64,000 bases of DNA from Bradymonas sediminis (GCF_003258315.1 NZ_CP030032.1:1588001-1652000); one strand, 5' to 3'. Counted from the first letter of the stretch, positions 24,692 through 33,452 are shown. The notes: generated from the letters alone by a model not told the origin. Numbers and translations: made by a program.

Positions 24692-24764
24692 GCTAGCGTC
24701 GTGCTAGCATAGGGTGGGGCGCTCTCGGAAGGGAGTGGTTGCGCTGCGGCGCGGATGCGCTAGC
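24692..24764. promoter_or_regulatory. Three GCTAGC palindromes in a divergent intergenic region
   Basis: GCTAGC occurs at 24692-24697, 24703-24708 and 24759-24764. The first two sit in an 11-nt-spaced pair (TGCTAGCGTCG TGCTAGCAT). They lie between the divergent crotonase and lipoprotein genes. An operator is possible but not supported beyond the pattern. Confidence 0.25.
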
Positions 24765-24900
24765 ATATTCGGGACTTCACTGAATTATGAGCGGGGCTGC
24801 GCGTCCAATCGCATGTCGTCCACCGGCGCGTCGCCGCTGACATCGCGACGGCGACCCCAAAAATAGCCAACGCTAAATACCTCGAAGAATAGTAGACGCC

Positions 24901-26376
24901 ATGAATGATAAGTTAAGCTCTCGGCATATTTTGATCGTATTGCTCCTCGCCGTCCCCGCGATGGCGCTGCTGGTGGGCGGGTGTGAGGAGTTCTGCTCGA
25001 GCACGGAGCGCTCGTACCAGCAGGCGCTGGCGGCCGAGCAGACCGAGCTGGCGGAGCCAGAAAGTTTGAGCGCCGAGAGCCCGGCGCAATTTGGCCTGTC
25101 GATGAAGACCTCTTTGATCGGCGATATCCTGGATATCGTCCTGGAGCCGACGCTTAAAGCGGCGCTCCGAGCGGTCTCGAGTGTTGAGATCGGTGGCGAG
25201 CGAATCGAGTTGACGAGCGCGGGAAATTTGGTGTCGCTCAACGTTGAGTCGAGCTCGGCCTGTGAGCATTGCTTTAGCGTGGGTGGCAGCCTGGGCGGCC
25301 GAATTCGGGCGAGCGTGCCGGGCTTTGGGCAGCATACGGCGAATCTCGGCGGGTCGCTTAACCTGGTCGCGCCGCTGATCTTGGGCAAGGGCGATGGCTC
25401 GGACGCCGCGCTCAAGCTGGACCTGCCGGCCTACGCCGCCATCGGGCAATCGTCGCTGTCGGCGCGCCTCAGCGGCATCGACTCCGACCTTGTCGACCTC
25501 TTGCAGGGGCCGCTGTCGAATCTACTATTCAATACGGTCGCCCAGCGCCTCAAACCGGTGACGCTCTTTGAGTTTAACGCCCCAAGCTTCGGCATCCCCG
25601 GGTTTGAAATCCTGCCGGTCCAGCTTGTCACGAAGGGTGACACCGGCACCGTCTTCGCCGGGTTCGCCACCAATATCGACGCCCTCAACGCCCCGGGCTC
25701 CCCGAGCGTCGCTCCGATCACCGACCTGAGCGCGAATGAGAACTTCGCCTTCGCGTTCCAGCCGGCGATTATCCCGCACGCGCTGTCGCTATTGATCGAG
25801 GATAATAAGGTCTCGCGCACCTATGACCTGTCGGGTAACGCCGACCGAAGCGGCAACGCGCACGTCACGATGGGCAAATTCCGCGTCGGCCCCGAGGTCC
25901 TGGATGGCAGCGGTGGTGATGACGCCGGATACACCGAAGACGTCGGTTATTCTCAAGACACCGGCGTCTCAGAGTCCACGCTCACCCGGCAATCTGGCCT
26001 CAACGGCAATGACCCGGATATCCCCTTCGCCCTCGGGTTCGACGTGTTCAACCTGGCGAGCAACGCCAACTTCTGCTTCGGCTTCGGCGCCGAGGCCGTC
26101 GGCGGCGTGTCGGTGCGCGAGAATGCCCTGCAGGTCGATCTTATCAGCATGCGTTTTACCAATGAGACCCTGCAGGAAAATCTGGTGCAGCTGTCGAACT
26201 GGGCTGGCGCCGACTTCGTCACCGAGAGTCATAATCTGGTGAGTCAGTCACTGTCTCGGACCAGCGTCGCGGTCCCGGGCACCAACCTCGAATTTGCGGG
26301 GCTTGGGCTGGGCATGCGACCAAACGCGGTGGTGTTGCGCGCGAATTCAACGCCCAGGGCGATTGAGGCGGAGTGA
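24901..26376 (+). CDS. Large lipoprotein of unknown function
   Basis: 491 aa. Signal MNDKLSSRHILIVLLLAVPAMALLVGGC with the lipobox Cys at about residue 28. The mature protein is Ser/Gly/Leu-rich, with alternating hydrophobic patterns suggesting extended beta structure and amphipathic helices (LLQGPLSNLLFNTVAQRLKPV). A TULIP/BPI-like lipid-binding fold is conceivable from the layout, but no diagnostic motif is visible. A short acidic Gly/Asp/Thr spacer (about residues 340-360) separates two halves. Envelope location is well supported; function is not. Confidence 0.75.
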   Translation: MNDKLSSRHILIVLLLAVPAMALLVGGCEEFCSSTERSYQQALAAEQTELAEPESLSAESPAQFGLSMKTSLIGDILDIVLEPTLKAALRAVSSVEIGGERIELTSAGNLVSLNVESSSACEHCFSVGGSLGGRIRASVPGFGQHTANLGGSLNLVAPLILGKGDGSDAALKLDLPAYAAIGQSSLSARLSGIDSDLVDLLQGPLSNLLFNTVAQRLKPVTLFEFNAPSFGIPGFEILPVQLVTKGDTGTVFAGFATNIDALNAPGSPSVAPITDLSANENFAFAFQPAIIPHALSLLIEDNKVSRTYDLSGNADRSGNAHVTMGKFRVGPEVLDGSGGDDAGYTEDVGYSQDTGVSESTLTRQSGLNGNDPDIPFALGFDVFNLASNANFCFGFGAEAVGGVSVRENALQVDLISMRFTNETLQENLVQLSNWAGADFVTESHNLVSQSLSRTSVAVPGTNLEFAGLGLGMRPNAVVLRANSTPRAIEAE

Positions 26377-26570
26377 GGGGGGGCAAAAACACCATCGCAC
26401 GTCCCGTTTTAGCGGCTCGCTGGGTCCCAAATGCCGCGAGGTGTGACATTTTTACACGGTCGGGGGTTCCAAATGCCATCGAGCGTGTGATTGGAGGGGT
26501 TATATCACTCGGGACGGGCGCTTCTGGTCGTGGCGTCTAGCCAACGCGGCTCCCCCTTCTGACGCACTTT

Positions 26571-26922
26571 GCTGATCCGCAATTTCAAGAACCGACTCCT
26601 TTGCCGATCCGCAACGGGCCCCCGGCCGCTGAACGCGGCCAGCCCCCAGGCTTCGCCCAGGGGCTTAGATGGTTGCTCTTGCAGCCACTTTGCAGGACCC
26701 AAGCTGCGCGAACCGACCACTTTGCCGATCCGCAACTTCAAGAACCGACCCTTCCTAATAAACCGACCATTTAGCCCCCCAAGCGCAGCTGGGGGGGCAG
26801 GCGCGCATGCGCCGGGGGGCCTCACCGCGAACCGACCACCTCGCCGATCCGCAACTTCAAAAACCGACCCCTTTGCCGATCCGCAACTTCAAGAACCGAC
26901 CCCTTTGCCAATCCGCAACCCC
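26571..26922 (+). repeat. Degenerate 32-nt repeat cluster
   Basis: The core GCCGATCCGCAACTTCAAG, followed by AACCGACCCCTTT, occurs as full or partial copies near 26571, 26603, 26724, 26843, 26875 and 26907. The last three are in register at 32 bp. Shorter AACCGACC fragments lie between them, mixed with GC-rich palindromic filler (for example CCCCCGGCCGCTGAACGCGGCC). No spacers of constant length and no cas genes, so it is not CRISPR. An ORF runs through it but is repeat-derived. No gene seen from 26377 to 26936. Confidence 0.8.
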
Positions 26923-26936
26923 TCAAATAAACGGGT

Positions 26937-27660
26937 TCAACCCGAATAATCCGCCACGATCGCTCGCCCCACATGCAACCCCATGGCGTAAATCGAGACC
27001 TGCGGCGGCACCCCGATCGACGTCGGAAACAGCGACCCATCGGCCACCCACAACCCCGTCGCGGCGTGGAATTTACCGCGGCTGTCGACCGCGGCGCGCG
27101 CCGGGTCGTCGTCCACCGGGACCGAGCCCATTGGGTGCACGGCGGTCATATCGATAAGTCCGGGCTTCATCTCGAGCGCGTCGATCCAGTCGAGTGAGTC
27201 GCCGGGTTTTAAGATGCGCGGGGGGCGCATCGGGACGATGACTTCGGCGGCGCCGGAGGCGAATAAGAGTTCGACCGTGCGGGCGAGCCCGAATAATAAC
27301 TCGCGCCGGTCGGCCTCATTGGGCCACCAGTCGATGTCGACGCCGAGCTTTCCGGACGGGCGAACCTTTCCGACGCTCAGGTCGTGGATCATGGCGCTTA
27401 AGACCGCGAAATGATCATAGGATTCCATGAGTTCGCGGTGCGTCTTGCCCCAGCCTGGGAGCATCTTCGCGGTGGCGACCGGGTGGGCAAATGAGTTGAT
27501 GATCCAGGTTCGGTTTCCAGGGATGTCCTCGGCGTGTGCCGCCTCGAAATTCAGAAATTCGGTGCATTCATAGGATTGGGGGATGCCTTTCCATGCCTGC
27601 ACTTTTTCATCGAAGCGCCCCGCGGCGACGAGCGCCGGGTGGATGCGCAGCGTGTTCCTC
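26937..27660 (-). pseudogene. 3' fragment of a duplicated GMC oxidoreductase gene
   Basis: Encodes a C-terminal GMC segment nearly identical to that of the intact gene at 31261-32805 (same MLPGWG, KVRPSGKLGVDI, ELLFGLARTVELLFASGAAE, TAVHPMGSVP and VADGSLFPTSIGVPPQVSIY blocks). Similarity stops around 27650-27660. Upstream of that point the frame enters unrelated sequence, so the FAD-binding N-terminal half is missing and the product cannot work as an oxidoreductase. The few differences are mostly conservative, so the duplication is fairly recent or gene conversion maintains it. Confidence 0.88.
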
Positions 27661-29059
27661 GCCCGTAGAAGCGGACAAAATCCGAATCTATCGAGACCGT
27701 GCAATAACCAGCAATAATGATCCAGATAATGATGGTCTGAGCACCGAACTTGAAAATGCGATCGGTCTTATGCCTTTTGGTCTTGACCCGAATAGTGCCG
27801 ACACATCCCAAGATGGCATTATAGACGGCCTGGCTGTTTATGGCTCGGACGATCTTCCACTCCCCAATCTTGGGGTCATCGCCGAGCAAAAAAATATCGT
27901 CGTTGAAGTTGACCATATTGTTGGCATGGAACTTAATTCAAACCGGCGGGCCGCAATACAAGCTACAGGATATGCACTTGACGAAGTCAGCCTAAATTTT
28001 ATCGGTTTGACAGGCGAGTACGCGACATACCCGGTGACATCCTGCGAACAGGAATGCCATTTTATTGCTGGTCGTGGATGGATATGCGGGTCCGTTTGTG
28101 AAGATATAGAAGTGCCAGTCGTGCCGCCCAGCAACGTCACGTCAACCATTCCTGACTCAGAGATTGGTCCGGAAGAAAGTTGTGGCGCAACTTGTCTCGA
28201 GCAAGCTAGTCCAGGTTCAAGCTTCAATCTCAATAAGTTTCCATTTGTGCGGCGAATAGCTTGGGCTTATATTTATGATGCTTGCGGCAGTGCAAAAGGT
28301 CCTGAAACCAGCGGCATTGGTCGGTATGGCATCGTTAAGTGTGATGGCACAACTTTCGCCCATGAACTCGGTCATATGTTGGGGCTCGGTCATGGTGGAC
28401 GCAATGATGTTCGGCCTTATAAACCAAATTATTGGTCGGTCATGAGTAATGGCATGACATTACCGATGCCAGAGGGGGGCTATATGCTTTTAGAAACGGA
28501 AGAAAGCGCCAGTCTAGGTTTTACAAAGGGTCGTCCTGCTCGTTTCTCAAATTCAAACTTCGGGCCTGTTAACGAAAATGCGCTCGACGAAGAGGCAGGT
28601 ATTACAGGCGGTCATTGTTTGAATCAAGATTGCTCCGATTATTCGGCCCCATATACTTTTGAATCCGTAAGAAACCCTTATAGTCCCCCTCCTGGTCAGA
28701 TTAGTCCCTATTGGGCCGATGTTACAGTGGGCTGGTTGGATTGGGAAGTTGATGGGGAAATTAATCCAAACCCGGTTATAATGAATATTGATAGTCAATG
28801 TGAGTATAACGAAGAGGAAGAGGAGTGGACCAATAAGAATGCGGACGCGACGGGCCCCACTCAAGCAATATGCTACGAAAAATTGCAGCCAAAAAACGAC
28901 CATGATTTCTTCAAATATGAGATGCACGCATATAATTGGACCATCTGTGAAAACCTCGATGCTCAGCGCGACGAGTTGGGATTGAATCCGGTAACGAATT
29001 GCACCACTCCTCTCTTACCTTTTCATCTTCTCCCCACAAATGAAATTAGTTGTGAATAG
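27536..29059 (+). CDS. Metzincin-like zinc metalloprotease, chimeric or 5'-truncated
   Basis: The open frame runs from an ATG at 27536, but only the part from about 27662 on looks like this protein; the first 42 residues are antisense of the GMC fragment. No signal peptide is left, although family context suggests an exported enzyme. From there: a Ca-binding thrombospondin-3-like motif (NDPDNDGLSTELE), then a Cys-rich region, then HELGHMLGLGHGG, the HExxHxxGxxH zinc site of metzincins, followed by YWSVMSNGM as a Met-turn-like segment. GC is clearly lower than the genome average. It may be expressed as a cytosolic chimera or be a pseudogene; I lean to the latter. Confidence 0.65.
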   Translation: MPPRNSEIRCIHRIGGCLSMPALFHRSAPRRRAPGGCAACSSPVEADKIRIYRDRAITSNNDPDNDGLSTELENAIGLMPFGLDPNSADTSQDGIIDGLAVYGSDDLPLPNLGVIAEQKNIVVEVDHIVGMELNSNRRAAIQATGYALDEVSLNFIGLTGEYATYPVTSCEQECHFIAGRGWICGSVCEDIEVPVVPPSNVTSTIPDSEIGPEESCGATCLEQASPGSSFNLNKFPFVRRIAWAYIYDACGSAKGPETSGIGRYGIVKCDGTTFAHELGHMLGLGHGGRNDVRPYKPNYWSVMSNGMTLPMPEGGYMLLETEESASLGFTKGRPARFSNSNFGPVNENALDEEAGITGGHCLNQDCSDYSAPYTFESVRNPYSPPPGQISPYWADVTVGWLDWEVDGEINPNPVIMNIDSQCEYNEEEEEWTNKNADATGPTQAICYEKLQPKNDHDFFKYEMHAYNWTICENLDAQRDELGLNPVTNCTTPLLPFHLLPTNEISCE

Positions 29060-29170
29060 TGCATCCTATAAATCGCCCTCGATATTTGGCATTCAAACAC
29101 TCAAAATATTGGGGGTTGTTTTAGTTGAAGACTGCACAGTCAATGTGTTACGCCATCGAAAGTTATAGAT

Positions 29171-31243
29171 ATGAATTATTCAGTCTCGTTATCTGGAATC
29201 TCAAAAAAATATTTATTTTTTATAGTTTGGGGGCTTTTTTGTGTTGCGTGGCCTGGCGCAGCGTTTGCGGACTCAAACACCGATAGTTTTGGAGAAACCG
29301 ACGACAGTTGCTTATATACCGGACTGCTCGGTGGTCCTTTTCCAGGCGTTCCAGCCTGTGAGCAGGGGCGCACCACCGAGATGCCAACCTGCACGAATTG
29401 CACACGCTCATGGAAGCCTGAACGCGAAGAGAGAATTGAGTGCGAAGATCCCGCCGATTGCGTGCAATTGACCGCGAAATTCATGGCCTGCGCAGGACCT
29501 ATCGGCCCGTTTGCAGTCGATGATGAGGATAATATCTATTTCTGGGCGGGGCGCTGGACGCTACACTCGTTGGATAGTCAGGGAAACCTGCGGTGGCGTT
29601 ATAAATTCTGTAATCCGCCCGAAGACTCCTTATGCCGTGCGTCACCAAACGATTGCCAGCCAGATGCGGCCCGAATGGTTCCAATGGTGGTGGATTATCA
29701 TGGAACCCTCTTCTTCTTTATTGGTGATATCTTTTACGCGATCAGCTCGGAGGGTGAACTGCTTCTAACGCATCGGGTCGACATCCCGGAAGTGCCGGTG
29801 GGACCGGGACAAAATCTCACCATTGCCGACGGACCCGCAAATGTTACCGGGGGTGGTTGGTATAATACCAGAGGAGCCCCAGTCCTTTATGAAGACGGCA
29901 CCATTTTAGTCAGTTTTGGTGTTTCAATGCCTGGCCGGAATGGCGAACTCCTCCGCACGGGGGCTATTAGAGTGTCTCGTAGCGGCGCGGTATTAGAAGC
30001 CGGGCATTTTCTGTGGAAAGACGATCCTTCCAAACGATTGGGGATGACGCGGCTCGCCGGTGTTCACAGCGGACAATTGGCGCTAAGTGGGCGGCGTAGG
30101 TACTCTGATAGCGAGGGTATAGATTATAAAGAGGGAGCGTTTTATGGGCTCAATAACCTTGAGCCACTCTGGAATATGGAACTTCCCTTTGGGCATTCGG
30201 AGGAATCAGGGAGAGACTTCGACGAAATCGAAACCGACCTGGCCATTGGTCCGAACGAGCGCGCCTTTGGGGTGACCTATCATGGCGTAGTGTATGCGTT
30301 TGATGTGAAGAACAAAGTCGGAAAGCCGATCTTCAACTTTCATGAGTCTGAAGCTCTCTCCTGGCAAAACCGCCCCGTTATCGCGGCGGATGGGACGATG
30401 TATCTAGCTTATCATCATTTTCCACTGGGCCCCGGCGTATTGTGGGCCATGGATACCCAAAAACTCTGGGATGAGCCGGTTCCTCAGCGCCTCAACCCAC
30501 ATGAGATGCCCGATCCGGATGACTATGAAGGATTGAAGTGGCGCAAGATTTACAGCGGCTCCGGCGGCTGGTCGACGCCCGTGCTGAGCAAAAACGGTCG
30601 GTTATACGAGGCGATGGGCGGTATCGGCGCGCTTGACCCGGAAACCGGCGAGCAGATCTGGCGTTTCGGGGAGCGCACGATGGCGAGCGCGCCGACGATT
30701 TTGTCGGACGGTACGATTGTGGTGGGCCAGGGCATCACGGGGCGGATCTTTTTTCTCAAAGAAGACACGCCCAATGGCGGCATGGCGGACGAGGGCTGGC
30801 CGGGCGCGATGCGCGATCATTATTTGTCGAATAATGCGGCGCATCCGTTCCGCTGGGATCGAAGCGGGGACGCGCCGTATCCGCCGCTTGAGGATCTGCT
30901 CGACGAGGCGGGGCCGTGTTGGAATGAGGTCGGTTGGGACGTCGACACGTGTGGGCCGCTTCCGGATCATAGCGACCGTGACGTTCCGGGCGACGAAGAT
31001 GCGGGAGCGGTCGATGAAGACGCGACGTCGGTTGATGCGGGCGGGCAGCCGCCGTCGGATGCTGCGGGTGATGTCGGGAACGACTCCGCTCCCGAGGCGC
31101 TCGGGAGTAGGGGCTGTGTGGGGTGTTCGGCGAGCGGTGCGGCGGGAGGGCCGGGGCTGCTGTTTTGGGGGATGCTATTTGGCGGGGCGGTGTTTTGGCG
31201 CTTATTGGCGCGACGTCTTGCTAATCCAATATCCCCCTTGTGA
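29171..31243 (+). CDS. Exported PQQ-propeller-like protein with MYXO-CTERM-like tail
   Basis: 690 aa. Signal peptide MNYSVSLSGISKKYLFFIVWGL...GAAFA. Many beta-propeller blades of the PQQ/BamB type (LHSLDSQGNLRWRYKF, FYAISSEGELLLTHRV, GALDPETGEQIWRFGE, SAPTILSDGTIVVGQG). The C-terminus has an acidic Asp/Ala/Gly spacer, then GCVGCSASGAAGG, a hydrophobic helix and RRLA: the Cys-motif, helix, basic-end layout of MYXO-CTERM surface-sorting signals. Probably displayed on the cell surface. The 5' two thirds are AT-richer than the last 700 bp. Its 3' end recurs, eroded, near 26.52 kb. Confidence 0.8.
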   Translation: MNYSVSLSGISKKYLFFIVWGLFCVAWPGAAFADSNTDSFGETDDSCLYTGLLGGPFPGVPACEQGRTTEMPTCTNCTRSWKPEREERIECEDPADCVQLTAKFMACAGPIGPFAVDDEDNIYFWAGRWTLHSLDSQGNLRWRYKFCNPPEDSLCRASPNDCQPDAARMVPMVVDYHGTLFFFIGDIFYAISSEGELLLTHRVDIPEVPVGPGQNLTIADGPANVTGGGWYNTRGAPVLYEDGTILVSFGVSMPGRNGELLRTGAIRVSRSGAVLEAGHFLWKDDPSKRLGMTRLAGVHSGQLALSGRRRYSDSEGIDYKEGAFYGLNNLEPLWNMELPFGHSEESGRDFDEIETDLAIGPNERAFGVTYHGVVYAFDVKNKVGKPIFNFHESEALSWQNRPVIAADGTMYLAYHHFPLGPGVLWAMDTQKLWDEPVPQRLNPHEMPDPDDYEGLKWRKIYSGSGGWSTPVLSKNGRLYEAMGGIGALDPETGEQIWRFGERTMASAPTILSDGTIVVGQGITGRIFFLKEDTPNGGMADEGWPGAMRDHYLSNNAAHPFRWDRSGDAPYPPLEDLLDEAGPCWNEVGWDVDTCGPLPDHSDRDVPGDEDAGAVDEDATSVDAGGQPPSDAAGDVGNDSAPEALGSRGCVGCSASGAAGGPGLLFWGMLFGGAVFWRLLARRLANPISPL

Positions 31244-31260
31244 TGCGCTTTGCTTGAGCG

Positions 31261-32805
31261 CTAGGTCGAATAATCCGCCACGATCGCTCGCCCCACATGC
31301 AACCCCATGGCGTAAATCGAGACCTGCGGCGGCACCCCGATCGAGGTCGGAAAGAGCGACCCATCGGCCACCCACAACCCTGTCGCGGCGTGAAATTTAC
31401 CGCGGCTGTCGACCGCGGCGCGTGCCGGGTCGTCGTCCATCGGGACCGAGCCCATCGGGTGTACGGCGGTCATATCGATCAGTCCGGGTTCCATTTCGAG
31501 CGCCTCGATCCAGTCGAGGGAGTCGCCGGGCTTGAGGATGCGCGGGGGGCGCATCGGCACGATGACTTCGGCGGCGCCGGAGGCGAATAAGAGTTCGACC
31601 GTGCGGGCGAGCCCGAATAATAACTCGCGCTGGTCGGCCTCATCGGGCCACCATTTGATATCGACGCCGAGCTTTCCGGACGGGCGAACCTTTCCGGCGC
31701 TTAAGTCGTGAATCATGGCGCTGAAAACCGCGAAATGATCGTAGGACGCCATGAGTTCGCGGTGCGCCTCGCCCCAGCCGGGCAGCATCTTGGCGGTGGC
31801 GACCGGGTGGGCAAAGGCGGGAATAATCCAGGTGCGGTTTCCCGGGGCGTCGGGGGATTTGTGGGCCGCCTCGAAGTTTAGAAACTCGGTGCATTCATAG
31901 GATTGGGGGATGCCTTTCCATGCCTGGACTCTGGCGTCGAAGCGCCCGGCGGCGACCAGCGCCGGGTGCACGCGCAACGCATTGCCGATGGCGTCTTGGG
32001 GGCCCGGGAGCCGCGAGCGCAGCAGCAGGGCGGGGGTGCCGGTCGCCGAGGCCGACACACACACGCGCTCGGCGTCGATGCGCACTTCTCCGATGACTTC
32101 GCGGGTCGTCGGGTCCAGCGCCAGCGCGTCGACGCCGAGCACCTGCCCGTTTCGATGCCGCACGGTGACGGCGCGGCAATGGGTCAAAAATTGCGCGCCC
32201 GCGTCGACCGCGCGCGGGATAAATACCTTGGTCGCGTTGTTCTTTGCGTCATAGGCGCAGCCAACCTCGCAGAACCCGCTGCCGATGCAACCCGTTCGGT
32301 TATGGCGCAGCCCGCCGCCGCGCCAGCCGAGGTTCTCGACCCCATCTTGCAACAATTGATTGTGTGGATTTCGCCGGGTCTCGGGGATCTCGGAGACGCC
32401 GATGAGCGCCTCGACTTCGGTATAAAGCCCGTCCCAGGTCTGCAGCGACAGGTGTTCGAGCTGGTGGTCGCGGTGCCATTGCTTAAGGATCGCGTCGGGG
32501 ATGCGTTTGCATAGGTTGATGTTATGGACCGTTGAGCCGCCCAGCGCGCGCCCCTGCACGATGGTGCAACTTCGGTTTTTATTGGTCTGGGAGCCGTTGG
32601 CGTAGAGGAGTTCGGGGAACATATCCTCCTCGCGCTGGTTCATCTGTGCCGGCGGGATAAACGCGCCAGACTCGAGCACCACGACCGATAGGCCCGCCTC
32701 GGCCGCGACCATCGCGGCCGCCGCGCCGCCCGCCCCGGAGCCGATGATGCACAGATCTGCCTCAATATGCAGGGGCAGGTCGAGAGTTGATGCGTCGAAA
32801 ATCAT
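31261..32805 (-). CDS. GMC-type FAD-dependent oxidoreductase
   Basis: 514 aa from the ATG at 32805, preceded by AAAGGA at 6-nt spacing; the frame is open 50 codons upstream without family sequence. FAD Rossmann motif ADLCIIGSGAGGAAAAMVA with the following VLESG; GRALGGSTVHN; C-terminal TAVHPMGSVP carrying the GMC active-site His; ADGSLFPTSIGVPPQ closing the FAD site. The start overlaps the stop of a Tat-exported small partner (ATGA), the arrangement of membrane-bound sugar/alcohol dehydrogenases. No signal peptide of its own, so it may be co-exported with the partner. Substrate unknown. Confidence 0.9.
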   Translation of the reverse strand: MIFDASTLDLPLHIEADLCIIGSGAGGAAAAMVAAEAGLSVVVLESGAFIPPAQMNQREEDMFPELLYANGSQTNKNRSCTIVQGRALGGSTVHNINLCKRIPDAILKQWHRDHQLEHLSLQTWDGLYTEVEALIGVSEIPETRRNPHNQLLQDGVENLGWRGGGLRHNRTGCIGSGFCEVGCAYDAKNNATKVFIPRAVDAGAQFLTHCRAVTVRHRNGQVLGVDALALDPTTREVIGEVRIDAERVCVSASATGTPALLLRSRLPGPQDAIGNALRVHPALVAAGRFDARVQAWKGIPQSYECTEFLNFEAAHKSPDAPGNRTWIIPAFAHPVATAKMLPGWGEAHRELMASYDHFAVFSAMIHDLSAGKVRPSGKLGVDIKWWPDEADQRELLFGLARTVELLFASGAAEVIVPMRPPRILKPGDSLDWIEALEMEPGLIDMTAVHPMGSVPMDDDPARAAVDSRGKFHAATGLWVADGSLFPTSIGVPPQVSIYAMGLHVGRAIVADYST

Positions 32806-33452
32806 AGCGTTCCTTTGGGGCGCGTGCCGGCCGGGGCGATGAGGCGGGCGTATTTTCCGGCGCTCTGGGGCGTTTGCACCGGCTGCGGGGCGGGGCGCAC
32901 GAGCAGCGGGCCGTCGTAGCCCATGGGCTCCCAGGTCTTCGGATGCGCGTACCACCCGAGCAGCGAGAGGTCGCGAATCCCGCGAAACGCATCGCCGAAT
33001 TTGGAGCCCATCTCATTGAGGCGCTGCAGGTAGGCGAGGCGTTTGGGCGGCGACAGGCGTGTAAACCGAAGCACCGATCCATTGAGGATGGTTCCATGCT
33101 CGATCAGCCCGAACATCGCGTGGATCTCCACCAGCATCGTGAAGGGCAAGCCCTGCAAAAAGGTGTCGACCTTTTGGGCGACCTGCAGGCCGCTTGGGCT
33201 CGTCGCGCTCGCCTGTCGAAGCTCGGTAGGGCTATCGGGAATCAGCGCGCCCGCGGCGGCGGCGAGCACCGCGATCTCCCAGTCGGTCAGCACGGCTTGA
33301 GACCAGGCGTCGCTGGTTGGGTCTTCGTAAAAGCAGGTTCGCCCGGTCAGCGCGAGCGCCGCGACGCCCGCCGCCGATAGCCCCAAAAATTGGCGCCGCG
33401 AAAGATGACGGTGGTTGCTCTTTTGTTCTGGCTCGTTTTTGTCTTTTGTCAT
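32802..33452 (-). CDS. Tat-exported gluconate 2-dehydrogenase subunit 3-like protein
   Basis: 216 aa from the ATG at 33452. Twin-Arg signal HLSRRQFLGLSAAGVAALAL near residues 16-35. The mature part (LTDWEIAVLAAAAGALIPDS, VDTFLQGLP, LEIHAMFGLIEHG-like region, FTRLSPPKRLAYLQRLNEM) follows the pattern of the small gamma subunit (DUF/GLUC2DH subunit 3) that escorts FAD dehydrogenases through the Tat pathway. It overlaps the GMC gene by 4 bp, so the two are coupled. No cytochrome subunit gene is adjacent. Confidence 0.82.
   Translation of the reverse strand: MTKDKNEPEQKSNHRHLSRRQFLGLSAAGVAALALTGRTCFYEDPTSDAWSQAVLTDWEIAVLAAAAGALIPDSPTELRQASATSPSGLQVAQKVDTFLQGLPFTMLVEIHAMFGLIEHGTILNGSVLRFTRLSPPKRLAYLQRLNEMGSKFGDAFRGIRDLSLLGWYAHPKTWEPMGYDGPLLVRPAPQPVQTPQSAGKYARLIAPAGTRPKGTL

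Noticed and set aside
26571-26922. CRISPR array
   Set aside because: Repeat spacing is irregular or zero (32-bp tandem), there are no unique spacers of constant length, and no cas genes occur in the window.
26569-26949. 126-aa open frame with RNFKNRP repeats
   Set aside because: Its sequence is only a translation of the 32-nt repeats, and frame and composition do not match genes of this genome.
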